DNA from: Thalassospira lucentensis
GTDB lineage: Bacteria > Pseudomonadota > Alphaproteobacteria > Rhodospirillales > Thalassospiraceae
DNA: 64,000 bases
Assembly (NCBI RefSeq): GCF_032921865.1
Contig: NZ_CP136684.1
Span: 3,693,001 to 3,757,000 of the forward strand
Reading direction: 5' to 3'
The notes under the pieces are model-generated. The model saw nothing but the letters and a program-made list of their open reading frames with translations. It was not told the DNA's origin and made no database searches. A program made the translations under genes and the position numbers. Positions 34,102 to 43,399 of this stretch are shown here, piece after piece. How positions within the stretch are numbered: the first letter of the stretch is position 1; each line of letters starts with the position of its first letter.

Positions 34102-35096
34102 ACATGCAGTCGCATGACAAGCAGATGCCCATTATGGAGCATCTGATCGAGCTGCGGAATTGCCTGACCTGGGCGGTTCTGGCACTCTTTATCACTTTCG
34201 GTATTTGCTATTACTTCGTCGAGGATATTTACGGCTTCCTTGTCCGGCCTCTGGCCGACGTTATGGGGCCGGACCGGCGCATGATCTATACCGCGTTGAC
34301 CGAGGTATTCTTCACCTATGTGAAGGTTTCGTTCTTTGCGGCTTGCTTCGTTTCGGCACCGGTGTTTCTTGGCCAGTTCTGGGCGTTTGTCGCACCAGGG
34401 CTTTACAAGAATGAACGTTCGGCATTCATGCCGTTCCTGTTTGCAACGCCGATACTGTTCTTGGCTGGCGGGGCGCTGGTTTACTACCTTATCATGCCGC
34501 TGGCGTGGAAATTCTTCCTCAGCTTTGAAAGTGCGGGTGGCGCAGAGGGGCTTGCCATTCAGCTTGAAGCAAAGGTTGGCGAATATCTTTCGCTTGTTAT
34601 GAAGCTGATTTTCGCTTTTGGCCTGTGTTTCCAGTTGCCGGTGTTGCTGACCCTGATGGCGCGTGCCGGGATCGTGACCGCAGAATCACTTGCCAAGCGG
34701 CGGAAATATGCGGTTGTGATCGCGTTCGTTTTTGCTGCGGTCCTGACGCCACCGGATCTGATTTCTCAGGTTGGTTTGGCTATTCCGATTGTCATCCTGT
34801 ACGAAATTTCCATCGTGATGGCACGGATATCGGAACGTAAACGAGCAAAGCGCGAAGCGGAAGAAGACGCCGAGCTCGACGGTGACGAAGAAGATACTGA
34901 AAGCAGCAAAGACGACGTCGATTCCCAGGGTTCGGCTGCTGCGGCCGCAGATTATGGCGACGGAAAACCGGACGACAAGAGCGACTTCAAGGCTCTTTCC
35001 GGTTCTGCGTCAAAGTCTGGTACGCCTTCGTCATCCCGATCGTCGGGCTCTGCGAAAGGCGACGATGACGAGGATGATTTCAACAGTGCGCGCTGA
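34098..35096 (+). CDS. tatC: Sec-independent translocase subunit TatC with extended acidic tail
   Basis: TatC is the six-helix receptor for twin-arginine signals. The core (residues about 1-250) has MPIMEHLIELRNCLTWAVLA with the conserved Glu of the signal-binding loop, VSFFAACFVSAPVFLGQFWA, FVAPGLYKNERSAFMPFLF, and VLTPPDLISQVGLAIPIVIL. It then continues for about 80 residues of Asp/Glu/Ser-rich, probably disordered sequence (EEDAELDGDEEDTESS and on), making 332 residues against about 250-270 in most TatC. The GTG at 34098 has GGAG 8 bases upstream; an ATG at 34104 is an alternative. Confidence 0.94.
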   Translation: MNMQSHDKQMPIMEHLIELRNCLTWAVLALFITFGICYYFVEDIYGFLVRPLADVMGPDRRMIYTALTEVFFTYVKVSFFAACFVSAPVFLGQFWAFVAPGLYKNERSAFMPFLFATPILFLAGGALVYYLIMPLAWKFFLSFESAGGAEGLAIQLEAKVGEYLSLVMKLIFAFGLCFQLPVLLTLMARAGIVTAESLAKRRKYAVVIAFVFAAVLTPPDLISQVGLAIPIVILYEISIVMARISERKRAKREAEEDAELDGDEEDTESSKDDVDSQGSAAAAADYGDGKPDDKSDFKALSGSASKSGTPSSSRSSGSAKGDDDEDDFNSAR

Positions 35097-35130
35097 TTGA
35101 ATTATGCGGTTCTCGAAAGACCGATCTGAC

Positions 35131-35153
35131 GGGGTGGACCAAGCGTCCACCCC
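35131..35153 (+). terminator. Hairpin between tatC and serS
   Basis: GGGGTGGAC and GTCCACCCC pair perfectly around CAAGC. The hairpin is followed by ATCG, not a T tract, so it may attenuate or stabilise transcript rather than end it. The 112-base gap holds nothing else I can name. Confidence 0.45.
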
Positions 35154-35208
35154 ATCGTATAAAAGCCCGAATAATTGCCCGAATAGTTAAAGAATAAGGT
35201 GCCGTTTC

Positions 35209-36486
35209 ATGCACGACATTAAATGGATTCGTGACAATCCCGAGGCCTTTGACGCGGCGATGACCGCGCGCAAGGTCGAAATGACCGCCCAGCGTCTGAT
35301 CGATATTGATGCAGACCGTCGTCGTCTGATGACCGAACATCAGGAAATGCTGGCGCGCCGCAAATCCATTTCCGGTGAAATCGGCAAACTGCGCCAAAGT
35401 GGTGGCAATGCCGACGATCTGATGGCCGAGATGGGCACGCTCAAAGATCGGATCAGGGATGCCGAGGACGGGCAGGCGGGCCTTAACGAGCAGCTTGATC
35501 TTTTGCTGTCGTCGCTGCCAAACGTTATGGATGCCGACGTACCTGCGGGCGAAAACGAAGATGACAATGTTGAAGTGCGCAAATGGGGAACGCCCGGCCG
35601 TTTCGATTTCCAGCCGCTTGAGCATTTCGAGATTGGCGACAAGCTTGGCATGATGGATTTTGAAACCGCAGCCAAACTCTCGGGATCGCGTTTCGTTATT
35701 CTGCGTGGTGGTCTTGCCAAACTTGAACGTGCACTTGGCCAGTTCATGTTGGACCTTCATGTGAACGAACATGGCTATGAAGAAACCATCACGCCGATGC
35801 TGGTGCGTGACGATGCTATGTTTGGCACCGGTCAGCTACCGAAATTTGCCGAGGATTTGTTTAGAACCACCAATGATATGTGGCTGATCCCGACATCCGA
35901 AGTAACGCTTACCAATCAGGTGGCGGGCGAGATTATCGACGAAGCCGCATTGCCGCTGCGTTATACCGCACTGACCCAGTGTTTCCGGTCGGAAGCCGGT
36001 TCGGCGGGGCGTGATACGCGCGGCATGATCCGGCAGCACCAGTTTTCAAAGGTTGAAATGGTGTCGGTTGTGGCCGCCGAGAAATCGAATGAGGAACTTG
36101 ACCGTAAAACCCGCTGTGCGGAAACGGTTCTGGAACGTCTTGGGCTTCCATACCGGACAGTAGTTCTGTGTTCGGGCGATATCGGTTTTGCCGCGCGCAA
36201 AACGTTTGATATTGAAGTCTGGCTTCCGGGGCAGGGAAAATATCGCGAGATTTCGTCCTGCTCGAATACGGGTGATTTCCAGGCACGCCGCATGAATGCA
36301 CGTTATCGTGCAGCAGGTGACAAGAAAACCAGCTTTGTTCACACCCTGAACGGATCGGGACTTGCTGTTGGCCGTTGCCTGATTGCGGTGATGGAAAACT
36401 ATCAGCAGGCTGATGGCTCGATCCGCGTTCCTGACGCATTGAAGCCTTATATGGGCGGTGTCGAGGTTATTTCTCCGCGCGGATAG
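35209..36486 (+). CDS. serS: Seryl-tRNA synthetase
   Basis: This class II synthetase charges tRNA-Ser (and SelC where present). The 425-residue protein has an N-terminal coiled-coil arm (about 25-105: [20 protein letters not shown]) that grips the long variable arm. The catalytic core follows with [15 protein letters not shown], motif 2 in [20 protein letters not shown] and motif 3 in [20 protein letters not shown]. The length is normal. AAGG lies upstream of the ATG. surE begins 9 bases after its stop, so serS-surE-pcm are likely cotranscribed. Confidence 0.97.
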   Translation: MHDIKWIRDNPEAFDAAMTARKVEMTAQRLIDIDADRRRLMTEHQEMLARRKSISGEIGKLRQSGGNADDLMAEMGTLKDRIRDAEDGQAGLNEQLDLLLSSLPNVMDADVPAGENEDDNVEVRKWGTPGRFDFQPLEHFEIGDKLGMMDFETAAKLSGSRFVILRGGLAKLERALGQFMLDLHVNEHGYEETITPMLVRDDAMFGTGQLPKFAEDLFRTTNDMWLIPTSEVTLTNQVAGEIIDEAALPLRYTALTQCFRSEAGSAGRDTRGMIRQHQFSKVEMVSVVAAEKSNEELDRKTRCAETVLERLGLPYRTVVLCSGDIGFAARKTFDIEVWLPGQGKYREISSCSNTGDFQARRMNARYRAAGDKKTSFVHTLNGSGLAVGRCLIAVMENYQQADGSIRVPDALKPYMGGVEVISPRG

Positions 36487-36495
36487 GGGACCGAT

Positions 36496-37263
36496 ATGGT
36501 CGATCTGAAAAATGCCCGCATCCTGATCAGCAATGATGACGGGGTTGATGCGCCGGGGATCAGGCTGCTGGAAAAGCTTGCCTGTTCGCTTTCCGACGAT
36601 GTCTGGGTTGTTGCACCAACAACCGAGCAAAGCGGGGCAGGACATTCGCTTACCCTGCGTCATCCGTTACGGATACGAAAACGTGACGAGCGGCATTTTT
36701 CAGTCGACGGGACACCGACTGATTGCGTTCTGCTTGCTCTGCAGCAGATCATGCGCGACAGTCCGCCTGATATTGTTTTATCGGGAATCAACCGGGGCGG
36801 TAACCTTGGCGAGGATGTGACCTATTCCGGGACTGTCGCGGCCGCGATGGAAGCAACCTTGCTAAATGTGCCGGCGATTGCGTTTTCGCAATATTTCTCG
36901 GGCAACCTGATTGACTGGTCGGTCGCGGAAAAGCACCTTTTGTCAGTGGCTGAGACCCTCATTCGCACGACCTGGCCCAAGGGGGTCCTGATCAATGTGA
37001 ATTTCCCGGAAACCGAACGCAAAGGCGGAGCCCGGATCGAGGTTTCCAGACAGGGGCAGCGCAAGATTGGCGATCATATTGCCGAGCGCCTTGATCCGCG
37101 TGGCGAGCCTTATTATTGGATCGGAGCTATCAAGTCGGAATTGCCCAAGGATGAAAATGCGGACTTGCGGGTCATCGAGAGGGGCGATATTTCGGTAACT
37201 CCGATCAGTCTCGATTTTACCCATTACGAGACGCATGCAAAACTGACAAAGGCATTTCCGTGA
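36496..37263 (+). CDS. surE: 5'/3'-nucleotidase SurE
   Basis: SurE is a metal-dependent phosphatase acting on nucleoside monophosphates, linked to stationary-phase survival. The 255-residue protein has the DD metal site in ILISNDDGVDAPGIRLLEKL, the loop VVAPTTEQSGAGHSLTL, VDGTPTDCVLLALQ and SGINRGGNLGEDVTYSGTVA. These are the family's catalytic signatures. It overlaps pcm by 4 bases (GTGA), the classical surE-pcm coupling. Confidence 0.95.
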   Translation: MVDLKNARILISNDDGVDAPGIRLLEKLACSLSDDVWVVAPTTEQSGAGHSLTLRHPLRIRKRDERHFSVDGTPTDCVLLALQQIMRDSPPDIVLSGINRGGNLGEDVTYSGTVAAAMEATLLNVPAIAFSQYFSGNLIDWSVAEKHLLSVAETLIRTTWPKGVLINVNFPETERKGGARIEVSRQGQRKIGDHIAERLDPRGEPYYWIGAIKSELPKDENADLRVIERGDISVTPISLDFTHYETHAKLTKAFP

Positions 37264-37913
37264 ACGAGCCTGTCATTGCCCGAGAAGCCGAAATCGAAAA
37301 TCTGCTTGCGATCCTGCGCAATGACGGGATCCATGACGAAAGCGTTTTACGTGCTTTGGCCAGTATTCCGCGCGAAATTTTTGTGGCCGAGCCGTTTGTC
37401 AGCCGTGCATGGGAAAATGTCGCCCTTCCTATCAGCAAGGGGCAGACGATTTCGCAGCCCTATATCGTTGCCCTGATGACGCAGGCGCTTGAGCTTAACG
37501 ATCGCATGAAGGTGCTTGAGGTCGGAACAGGGTCGGGATATCAGGCGGCGATTCTCGCCAAGCTCGCACGCCGGGTTTATACGCTTGAACGTCACAAGCC
37601 GCTCCTACGTGAGGCCGAAGACAAATTCCGCGAGCTTGGCCTGCATACGATTTCGACGCTGCATGGCGATGGCGGGCTTGGCTGGAAGGCACAGGCGCCG
37701 TTTGATCGTATTATCGTTACGGCCGCAGCCCAGGATGTGCCACCGGTTTTGGTCGATCAGTTGGCGATTGGCGGGATCATGGTCGTGCCGGTCGGTGAGG
37801 TATCCCACACCCAGTTGTTGCTACGTGTTCTGCGTACACCTACAGGAATTGATGTGACCGAACTAATGCCAGTACGGTTTGTGCCGATGTTGCCGGGCAC
37901 CGAAGAATTCTGA
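37260..37913 (+). CDS. pcm: Protein-L-isoaspartate O-methyltransferase
   Basis: Pcm repairs isoaspartyl residues in aged proteins using SAM. The 217-residue protein carries canonical motifs: SIPREIFVAEPFVSRAWEN, ALPISKGQTISQPYIVALMT, the SAM loop LEVGTGSGYQAAILAKL and FDRIIVTAAAQDVP. It is closer to the reference family than the second copy at 12856. The GTG start at 37260 overlaps the surE stop. Confidence 0.95.
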   Translation: MNEPVIAREAEIENLLAILRNDGIHDESVLRALASIPREIFVAEPFVSRAWENVALPISKGQTISQPYIVALMTQALELNDRMKVLEVGTGSGYQAAILAKLARRVYTLERHKPLLREAEDKFRELGLHTISTLHGDGGLGWKAQAPFDRIIVTAAAQDVPPVLVDQLAIGGIMVVPVGEVSHTQLLLRVLRTPTGIDVTELMPVRFVPMLPGTEEF

Positions 37914-37970
37914 GCCGATTATTGCATCTGCTTACGGATTGTTAACGGCTGATCGCAGACAATCCTTGGC

Positions 37971-39056
37971 ATGATGGAAAATAGTGTCAAACAGGCAGTT
38001 CGAAGAATACGGACGCTGGCGTTTGTCTGTGGGACAACGGCGGTGCTCGGGGGCTGTTTGCTGAATTCCGTCCCTGTGCCGGTGGTTTACGGCGACGGTG
38101 CGACATACAGTCCGTACAGTATGCCGAAACTCAATAACGGCGAACGGGTCATTACCGTCGAGCCGGGAGATACTGTTTCTGCACTTGCCAGCCGTTACCG
38201 TATCGATTTTGGTCGGTTTACCGCGCGCAACAAGCTTGAACAACCCTATGTGATATATCCGGGGCAACGTCTTGTCCTGCCGCCTTGGGATCCATCCTAT
38301 GACAGCAACAGCCAGACCGCAGTTGCCAGCCGTTCATCGTCAGGCACGGCAAGTTCGGCGCCGAGCAAGACGGTTACGATTGGCGGAAAGCGCGAAGTTG
38401 TCAGCGTGCCACTAGAGACGCCGGAACCAACCGTTGCACCGGAACGCTCGACAACGGTGCAGATGGCCCGCGTGAGCCCGAACAATGGTGGCAGCATTCC
38501 GACACCAGGACTTAAGCCACAGGACTTTGCCGCACGCGCCGAACAGCGTTATGCATCGGTCAATACGTGGAAAACCGATACACGTGAAATGCCAACAACA
38601 ACGCCGGTCGCTGGACAGGGCAGTGCTGTTCGCAAGAATGTGGTTATTGCCGAACCTGAAAACCGTAAGGGATTTGTCTGGCCGGTGCACGGGGATATCG
38701 TGCTGAAATACGGTGCCAGCGCGGGCGGACTTTACAATGACGGGATCAATATCAAGGCGGATCGCGGTACACCGATACTTGCAGCAGATAATGGTGTTGT
38801 CACCTATGTCGGCAACGAACTGCGCGGATTTGGCAATTTGATCCTTATCAAGCACGCCGATGATTATGTGACGGCCTATGCGCACACAGAAAACCCGATG
38901 GTGGCGCGCGGGGATATGGTTGAACGCGGTCAAAAGATTTCAAGTGTCGGCAGTACGGGGGCAGTCAATCAGCCGCAACTGCATTTTGAAATCCGGCGCG
39001 GACGCAAATCCGCCGACCCGATGAAATATCTGCCACAGATGATGGTATCACGGTAA
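37971..39056 (+). CDS. LysM/M23 lipoprotein, NlpD-like (probably non-catalytic)
   Basis: This 361-residue envelope protein probably regulates peptidoglycan amidases. The N-terminus has a lipobox (TAVLGGC, Cys near residue 27). A LysM domain follows (ITVEPGDTVSALASRYRIDF ... YPGQRLVLPP, about 60-105), then a Pro/Ser/Thr-rich linker and a C-terminal LytM domain (about 230-350). The zinc ligands of active M23 enzymes are replaced: the H-x3-D site reads NDGIN and the H-x-H site reads QLHFEIR. This is the pattern of NlpD and EnvC, which activate amidases instead of cutting. It follows pcm, as nlpD does in many proteobacteria. Confidence 0.88.
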   Translation: MMENSVKQAVRRIRTLAFVCGTTAVLGGCLLNSVPVPVVYGDGATYSPYSMPKLNNGERVITVEPGDTVSALASRYRIDFGRFTARNKLEQPYVIYPGQRLVLPPWDPSYDSNSQTAVASRSSSGTASSAPSKTVTIGGKREVVSVPLETPEPTVAPERSTTVQMARVSPNNGGSIPTPGLKPQDFAARAEQRYASVNTWKTDTREMPTTTPVAGQGSAVRKNVVIAEPENRKGFVWPVHGDIVLKYGASAGGLYNDGINIKADRGTPILAADNGVVTYVGNELRGFGNLILIKHADDYVTAYAHTENPMVARGDMVERGQKISSVGSTGAVNQPQLHFEIRRGRKSADPMKYLPQMMVSR

Positions 39057-39058
39057 AA

Positions 39059-39096
39059 GAAACGCCTGGAACCATGCAGTCCGGGCGTTTCTTTTC
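39059..39096. terminator. Terminator between the NlpD-like gene and the DUF815 gene
   Basis: GAAACGCC-TGGA and TCCGG-GCGTTTC form an interrupted stem followed by TTTTCC. It lies between two convergent genes. Confidence 0.65.
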
Positions 39097-39124
39097 CTAG
39101 GTGCGCTCTGGTCAGTTAATTCAC

Positions 39125-39988
39125 TCAGCCAAGCCTTTTGCCCATTTCACCAGCAATTTCCTGAATGAACTGCCATGCCACGCGGCCCGAACGGCTACCG
39201 CGTGTAACCGTCCATTCCTTGGCGCGTGCACGCAGGTCTTCAACCGGCATATCCAGTCCAAATTCCTTGGCGTAACCTTCGATAATCTCGAAATAGACGT
39301 CTTGCGAGATATTGTGGAACCCAAGCCACAGGCCGAAACGGTCCGAAAGAGATACTTTTTCCTCGACGGCTTCAGAGGGATTGATCGCGGTTGAGCGTTC
39401 ATTTTCGATCATATCGCGTGCCATCAGATGGCGGCGGTTCGAGGTGGCATAGAAAATAACATTGTTGGGGCGACCCTCAATTCCACCTTCAAGAACTGCT
39501 TTCAGGGACTTGTAGGATTCATCCTGCATATCGAATGAAAGATCGTCGCAAAACAGAACTGTCTTGCGCCCGCTTTCCTCCAGAATATGCAAAAGATGGG
39601 GCAGGGTTGGGATGTCTTCACGATGGATTTCGACCAGCGCCAGTGCACCGGCCCGTTCGGCATTGATCCTGGCGTGCATTGCCTTGATGATTGAACTTTT
39701 ACCTGTGCCACGCGCCCCCCAAAGCAGGGCATTGTTGGCCGGAAGGCCATCGGCGAACCGTTTGGTATTGTTATAAAGGATCGTCTTTTGCTGTTCGATT
39801 CCCTGCAAAAGACCGATTTCAATGCGGTTCACATTTCGGACCGGTTGCAGATAACCGCTTTCTGCCTGCCAGACAAAAGCATCGGCAGCCGACAGATCGT
39901 TGGATTTGCGCGCAGGTGGGGCCATACGTTCCAGAGCATCGGCAATGCGCTCCAGCGCAGGCAAAAGTTTATCGAAATCGTTGGTCAT
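39125..39988 (-). CDS. DUF815 family AAA-type ATPase
   Basis: The 287-residue cytoplasmic protein has a P-loop (LLWGARGTGKSSIIKAMHAR, about 85-105), Walker B in KTVLFCDDLSFDMQD, sensor-like VIFYATSNRRHLMARDM, and a C-terminal helical lid (SGRVAWQFIQEIAGEMGKRL). The domain order and GARGTGKSS loop mark it as DUF815. Its cellular role is unknown to me. The ATG at 39988 (rather than an upstream TTG) has AGAGG before it. It is divergent from yajC across about 235 bases; this position between the nlpD-like gene and yajC is conserved in relatives. Confidence 0.88.
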   Translation of the reverse strand: MTNDFDKLLPALERIADALERMAPPARKSNDLSAADAFVWQAESGYLQPVRNVNRIEIGLLQGIEQQKTILYNNTKRFADGLPANNALLWGARGTGKSSIIKAMHARINAERAGALALVEIHREDIPTLPHLLHILEESGRKTVLFCDDLSFDMQDESYKSLKAVLEGGIEGRPNNVIFYATSNRRHLMARDMIENERSTAINPSEAVEEKVSLSDRFGLWLGFHNISQDVYFEIIEGYAKEFGLDMPVEDLRARAKEWTVTRGSRSGRVAWQFIQEIAGEMGKRLG

Positions 39989-40224
39989 CAAAGCCTCTTG
40001 GATATTTCTTTTTGTCGTGGTGGTGGCATATGCATGCGAAACGCTATCACAAGGCGAACTGGCAATAACAGTGCCATATGATGTAGCTTGCTTTCATTGA
40101 CGTGAACAGAACCACAGAATACGGGATTAAACCGATAAAAATCCTGTTCTTCCTTGCGTTGACGTAGCACACCGTTATATTCCGGCAGTTGATTTGTTTT
40201 GTTGTATGGGATTAGGAGTTCCTA

Positions 40225-40605
40225 ATGTTGATTTCGCCGGCTTATGCGCAGGCCGCTGGTGGCGCAGGTGGTGCAGATATGCTTACCAGCTTCCTGCCGC
40301 TGATCCTGATTTTTGTCGTTTTTTATTTCCTGCTTATTCGTCCGCAGCAGAAAAAACAGAAAGAGCATAAAGCGATGCTCGCTGCTGTTCGTCGTGGTGA
40401 CAAGATTGTCACTGCGGGTGGTCTGATCGGTACCGTTGCCAAGGTTATTGGCGATGACGAGCTTTCGGTCGAGATCGCCGAAGGCGTTAAGGTCAAGGTT
40501 GCACGCGGCATGGTTTCGACCGTTCTGTCGAAAACCGAGCCAGCCAAAGGCGATGACAAAGACGAAGACGACGCAAAAGAAACTGAAGAGACCAAAAAAG
40601 ACTGA
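40225..40605 (+). CDS. yajC: Preprotein translocase accessory subunit YajC
   Basis: YajC is a small inner-membrane partner of SecDF. The 126-residue protein has a single membrane segment (LTSFLPLILIFVVFYFLLIRP, about 19-40), the characteristic RPQQKKQKEHKAMLAAVRRG motif, the VTAGGLIGTVAKV beta domain, and an acidic Lys/Glu-rich tail. AGGAG lies 7 bases before the ATG. It heads the yajC-secD-secF unit. The 135 bases before secD contain no gene. Confidence 0.95.
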   Translation: MLISPAYAQAAGGAGGADMLTSFLPLILIFVVFYFLLIRPQQKKQKEHKAMLAAVRRGDKIVTAGGLIGTVAKVIGDDELSVEIAEGVKVKVARGMVSTVLSKTEPAKGDDKDEDDAKETEETKKD

Positions 40606-40740
40606 TCTCTTTGATGACTTGCAAGGCGGGGCAAAATGCTCCGCCTTCTTGTTTCCAGCCGGTGGCCTGCGGGGCGAACAGCACCCGATGTTCGATAGAA
40701 CCAGACCTAGGTTTTCCAGACAAATCTGGTTAAAGGACAC

Positions 40741-42315
40741 ATGCTTTATTTTACGAAATGGAAAGCAGCACTGGTTCTTCTGGTGTGTGCTTTGGGCGTT
40801 ATATACGCCGCACCGAATTTCCTGCCAAAGGGCACATTCGCGACGGATGTAAGCTATCTGCCGGGTAAACAGATCAATCTTGGTCTGGATTTGCGTGGTG
40901 GCTCGCACATGCTGCTTGAAGTTGATATCAACAGCGTCATTCGCGAGCGCTATGAGGCACTTGGCGATACGATCCGGTCAACCCTGCGCGAGGAACGCAT
41001 TCGTTACCGTCCGCGCGATGCTGGCCTGAACGGGGCAGAGGTCACCGTGGTCAACGCCGACGAGGTTGAAAAAGCCCGCGAACTGATCCGTAATGTCGAA
41101 CCCGATACCGTAATGAGCGGCGAGGGTAACAACATTATCGTTTCTTATACCGATCAAGCCCGCAAAGAGCTTGTTGATCGCGCAATCAGCCAATCGCTTG
41201 AAGTTGTTCGCCGTCGTGTGGACGAACTGGGAACGACCGAACCGTCGATCCAGCGTCAGGGTGAAGACCGCATTGTGGTTCAGGTTCCTGGTCTTGACGA
41301 TCCGTCGCGTTTGCGTGCGATCCTTGGCCGTACCGCAAAGATGAACTTCCACCTTGTGAACGAGGAAAAGACCGCGTCCGAGGCGCGTGCCACAGGCCTG
41401 CCGCCGGGAACGATGATCCTGCCATCGGCCGATGCCGGTGACCGGGCTGCCGGTATCAACGAATATCTTATTGATCGCCGTGTCGTTGTTTCGGGGGACA
41501 ACCTCGTTGATTCGCAGCCGACCTTCAACGAAGGCCGACCGGTTGTTTCGTTCCGCTTTGATGCCGCCGGTGGGGCACGTTTTGGCGATATGACGTCAAA
41601 AAATGCCGGTCGTCGCCTGGCCATTATTCTTGACGGCGAGGTGATTTCGGCACCGCGGATCAACGAGCCGATTCTTGGTGGCAACGGTATCATTACCGGC
41701 CAGTTCAGTGTCCAGGAAGCCAACGATCTTTCGCTGCTGCTGCGTGCTGGTGCATTGCCGGCACCGATGCAGATACTTGAAGAACGTTCGGTTGGTCCGG
41801 GCCTTGGGCAGGATTCGGTCGAAGCCGGTGAAATTGCAGCGATCCTTGGTCTGGTCTTCGTCGTTGCCTTTATGGTGATCAGTTATGGCCGGTTCGGGGT
41901 CTATGCCGATATCGCGCTCTTGATCAACCTGATCCTTGTGCTGGCGGTGATGTCGGTCTTGCAGGCGACCCTGACCCTGCCGGGTATTGCCGGTATTGTT
42001 CTGACGGTTGGTATGGCGGTTGACGCGAACGTGCTGATTTTTGAACGTATCCGCGAGGAACGTAACAATGGCCGCACAATTATCAATGCGATTGATGCCG
42101 GTTATCGAAGTGCGATGTCGACCATTCTTGATGCCAACCTGACCACGCTGATTGCAGCGCTTGTACTGTTCAGCTTTGGTTCCGGTCCTATCAAGGGATT
42201 TGCCGTGACACTTGCGATTGGCATTGTCACGTCGATGTTCTCGGCAATCTGGGTGACCCGACTGTTGATTGCGGTCTGGGTCAAACGCCGTCGCCCGACG
42301 GAACTGGTAATTTGA
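40741..42315 (+). CDS. secD: Protein translocase subunit SecD
   Basis: SecD works with SecF to drive late steps of protein export with the proton gradient. The 524-residue protein has the N-terminal anchor, LGLDLRGGSHMLLEVD (about 42-58), the P1 head and base domains (RRRVDELGTTEPSIQRQGED), then six membrane helices with GPGLGQDSVEAG, GMAVDANVLIFERIREE (essential Asp) and RSAMSTILDANLTTLIAAL. AAAGGA precedes the ATG. It is encoded as a separate polypeptide, unlike the fused copy at 1-1855. Confidence 0.96.
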   Translation: MLYFTKWKAALVLLVCALGVIYAAPNFLPKGTFATDVSYLPGKQINLGLDLRGGSHMLLEVDINSVIRERYEALGDTIRSTLREERIRYRPRDAGLNGAEVTVVNADEVEKARELIRNVEPDTVMSGEGNNIIVSYTDQARKELVDRAISQSLEVVRRRVDELGTTEPSIQRQGEDRIVVQVPGLDDPSRLRAILGRTAKMNFHLVNEEKTASEARATGLPPGTMILPSADAGDRAAGINEYLIDRRVVVSGDNLVDSQPTFNEGRPVVSFRFDAAGGARFGDMTSKNAGRRLAIILDGEVISAPRINEPILGGNGIITGQFSVQEANDLSLLLRAGALPAPMQILEERSVGPGLGQDSVEAGEIAAILGLVFVVAFMVISYGRFGVYADIALLINLILVLAVMSVLQATLTLPGIAGIVLTVGMAVDANVLIFERIREERNNGRTIINAIDAGYRSAMSTILDANLTTLIAALVLFSFGSGPIKGFAVTLAIGIVTSMFSAIWVTRLLIAVWVKRRRPTELVI

Positions 42316-42334
42316 GGAAGGGAGCAGGAAGAAT

Positions 42335-43264
42335 ATGAAACCATTGCATCTTGTTCCGGACGACGTGAACGTCCCGTTCCTCAAGTTCCGGAAAATTTTC
42401 TATATCGTTTCGCTGGCCATGGTGCTGGTATCCGTTGGTTTGTTTTTGACCAAAGGGCTGAATTTCGGGATCGATTTCCGGGGTGGCATTCTGGTTGAGA
42501 TCAAAACCGACGGTCCGGCCGATATTGGCGCGCTACGTGACAATCTTGGTTCGCTTGGTCTTGGCGATGTTTCGATCCAGGAATTCGGTGAGCCCGATGA
42601 TGTTCTGATCCAGTTGCAGCGTCAGGACGGTGATGAACAGGCCCAGATGGCGGCGCTTGCCACAGTAACCAAGGCGCTTGGTGATGATGTTACCATTCGT
42701 CGCAGTGAACTGGTTGGGCCGAAAGTCGGTGACGAGCTCAAGGAAGCCGGGGTCTATTCGGTTGCCATATCGCTGCTGCTGATCATGATTTATATCTGGT
42801 TCCGATTCGAATGGCAGTTTGCCGTAGCGTCGGTTGTGGCGCTTCTGCATGACGTTCTGATCACGATCGGGTTCTTTGTCATCACTGGGGTTCAGTTTGA
42901 TCTGGCAACCTTGGCGGCGGTCCTGACTGTTGCGGGTTATTCGATCAACGATACGGTCGTTGTGTTTGACCGTATTCGTGAATATCTCCGCAAGTTTCGC
43001 AAGATGGACATTCCCGATCTGCTGGATCTTTCGATTAATTCGACCCTGTCGCGTACCACTATGACCTCGTTTACCACTTTGCTGGCGCTGATCGCGTTGT
43101 TTGTGTTCGGTGGTGAAGCGATTCGCGGTTTCACGATGGCGTTGATTTTCGGTATTGTGATCGGGACTTATTCGTCAATCTGCGTAGCATCGCCATTGCT
43201 GATGGTGCTGCGTCTGCGCCGCAAGATCCCGGAAGGCGAAGAAACCCAGGAAGCGGGTGCCTGA
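42335..43264 (+). CDS. secF: Protein translocase subunit SecF
   Basis: SecF partners SecD in the membrane. The 309-residue protein has the anchor, GLNFGIDFRGGILVEIKTDG (about 46-65), a periplasmic P4 domain (LGLGDVSIQEFGEPDDVLIQ), and membrane helices including TVAGYSINDTVVVFDRIREY with the conserved Asp/Arg and STLSRTTMTSFTTLLALIAL. It starts 19 bases after secD with a good Shine-Dalgarno. The unit ends at a hairpin near 43294. Confidence 0.96.
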   Translation: MKPLHLVPDDVNVPFLKFRKIFYIVSLAMVLVSVGLFLTKGLNFGIDFRGGILVEIKTDGPADIGALRDNLGSLGLGDVSIQEFGEPDDVLIQLQRQDGDEQAQMAALATVTKALGDDVTIRRSELVGPKVGDELKEAGVYSVAISLLLIMIYIWFRFEWQFAVASVVALLHDVLITIGFFVITGVQFDLATLAAVLTVAGYSINDTVVVFDRIREYLRKFRKMDIPDLLDLSINSTLSRTTMTSFTTLLALIALFVFGGEAIRGFTMALIFGIVIGTYSSICVASPLLMVLRLRRKIPEGEETQEAGA

Positions 43265-43293
43265 TCGCTCCGATCTGCTGAGAGACATTTACA

Positions 43294-43332
43294 AAAAGGC
43301 TGGGTTTGTGCAAAAACAACCCGGCCTTTTCT
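43294..43332 (+). terminator. Rho-independent terminator after secF
   Basis: AAAAAGGCTGGGTT and AACCCGGCCTTTTC pair with one mismatch around GTGCAAAAAC, and a T tract follows. Confidence 0.75.
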
Positions 43333-43399
43333 TTTGGCCCAATAAGGCAAGCGAGACCTTTGCAGGCTGAATAACCCTTTTGAAAACTGGTTCCTGCCC

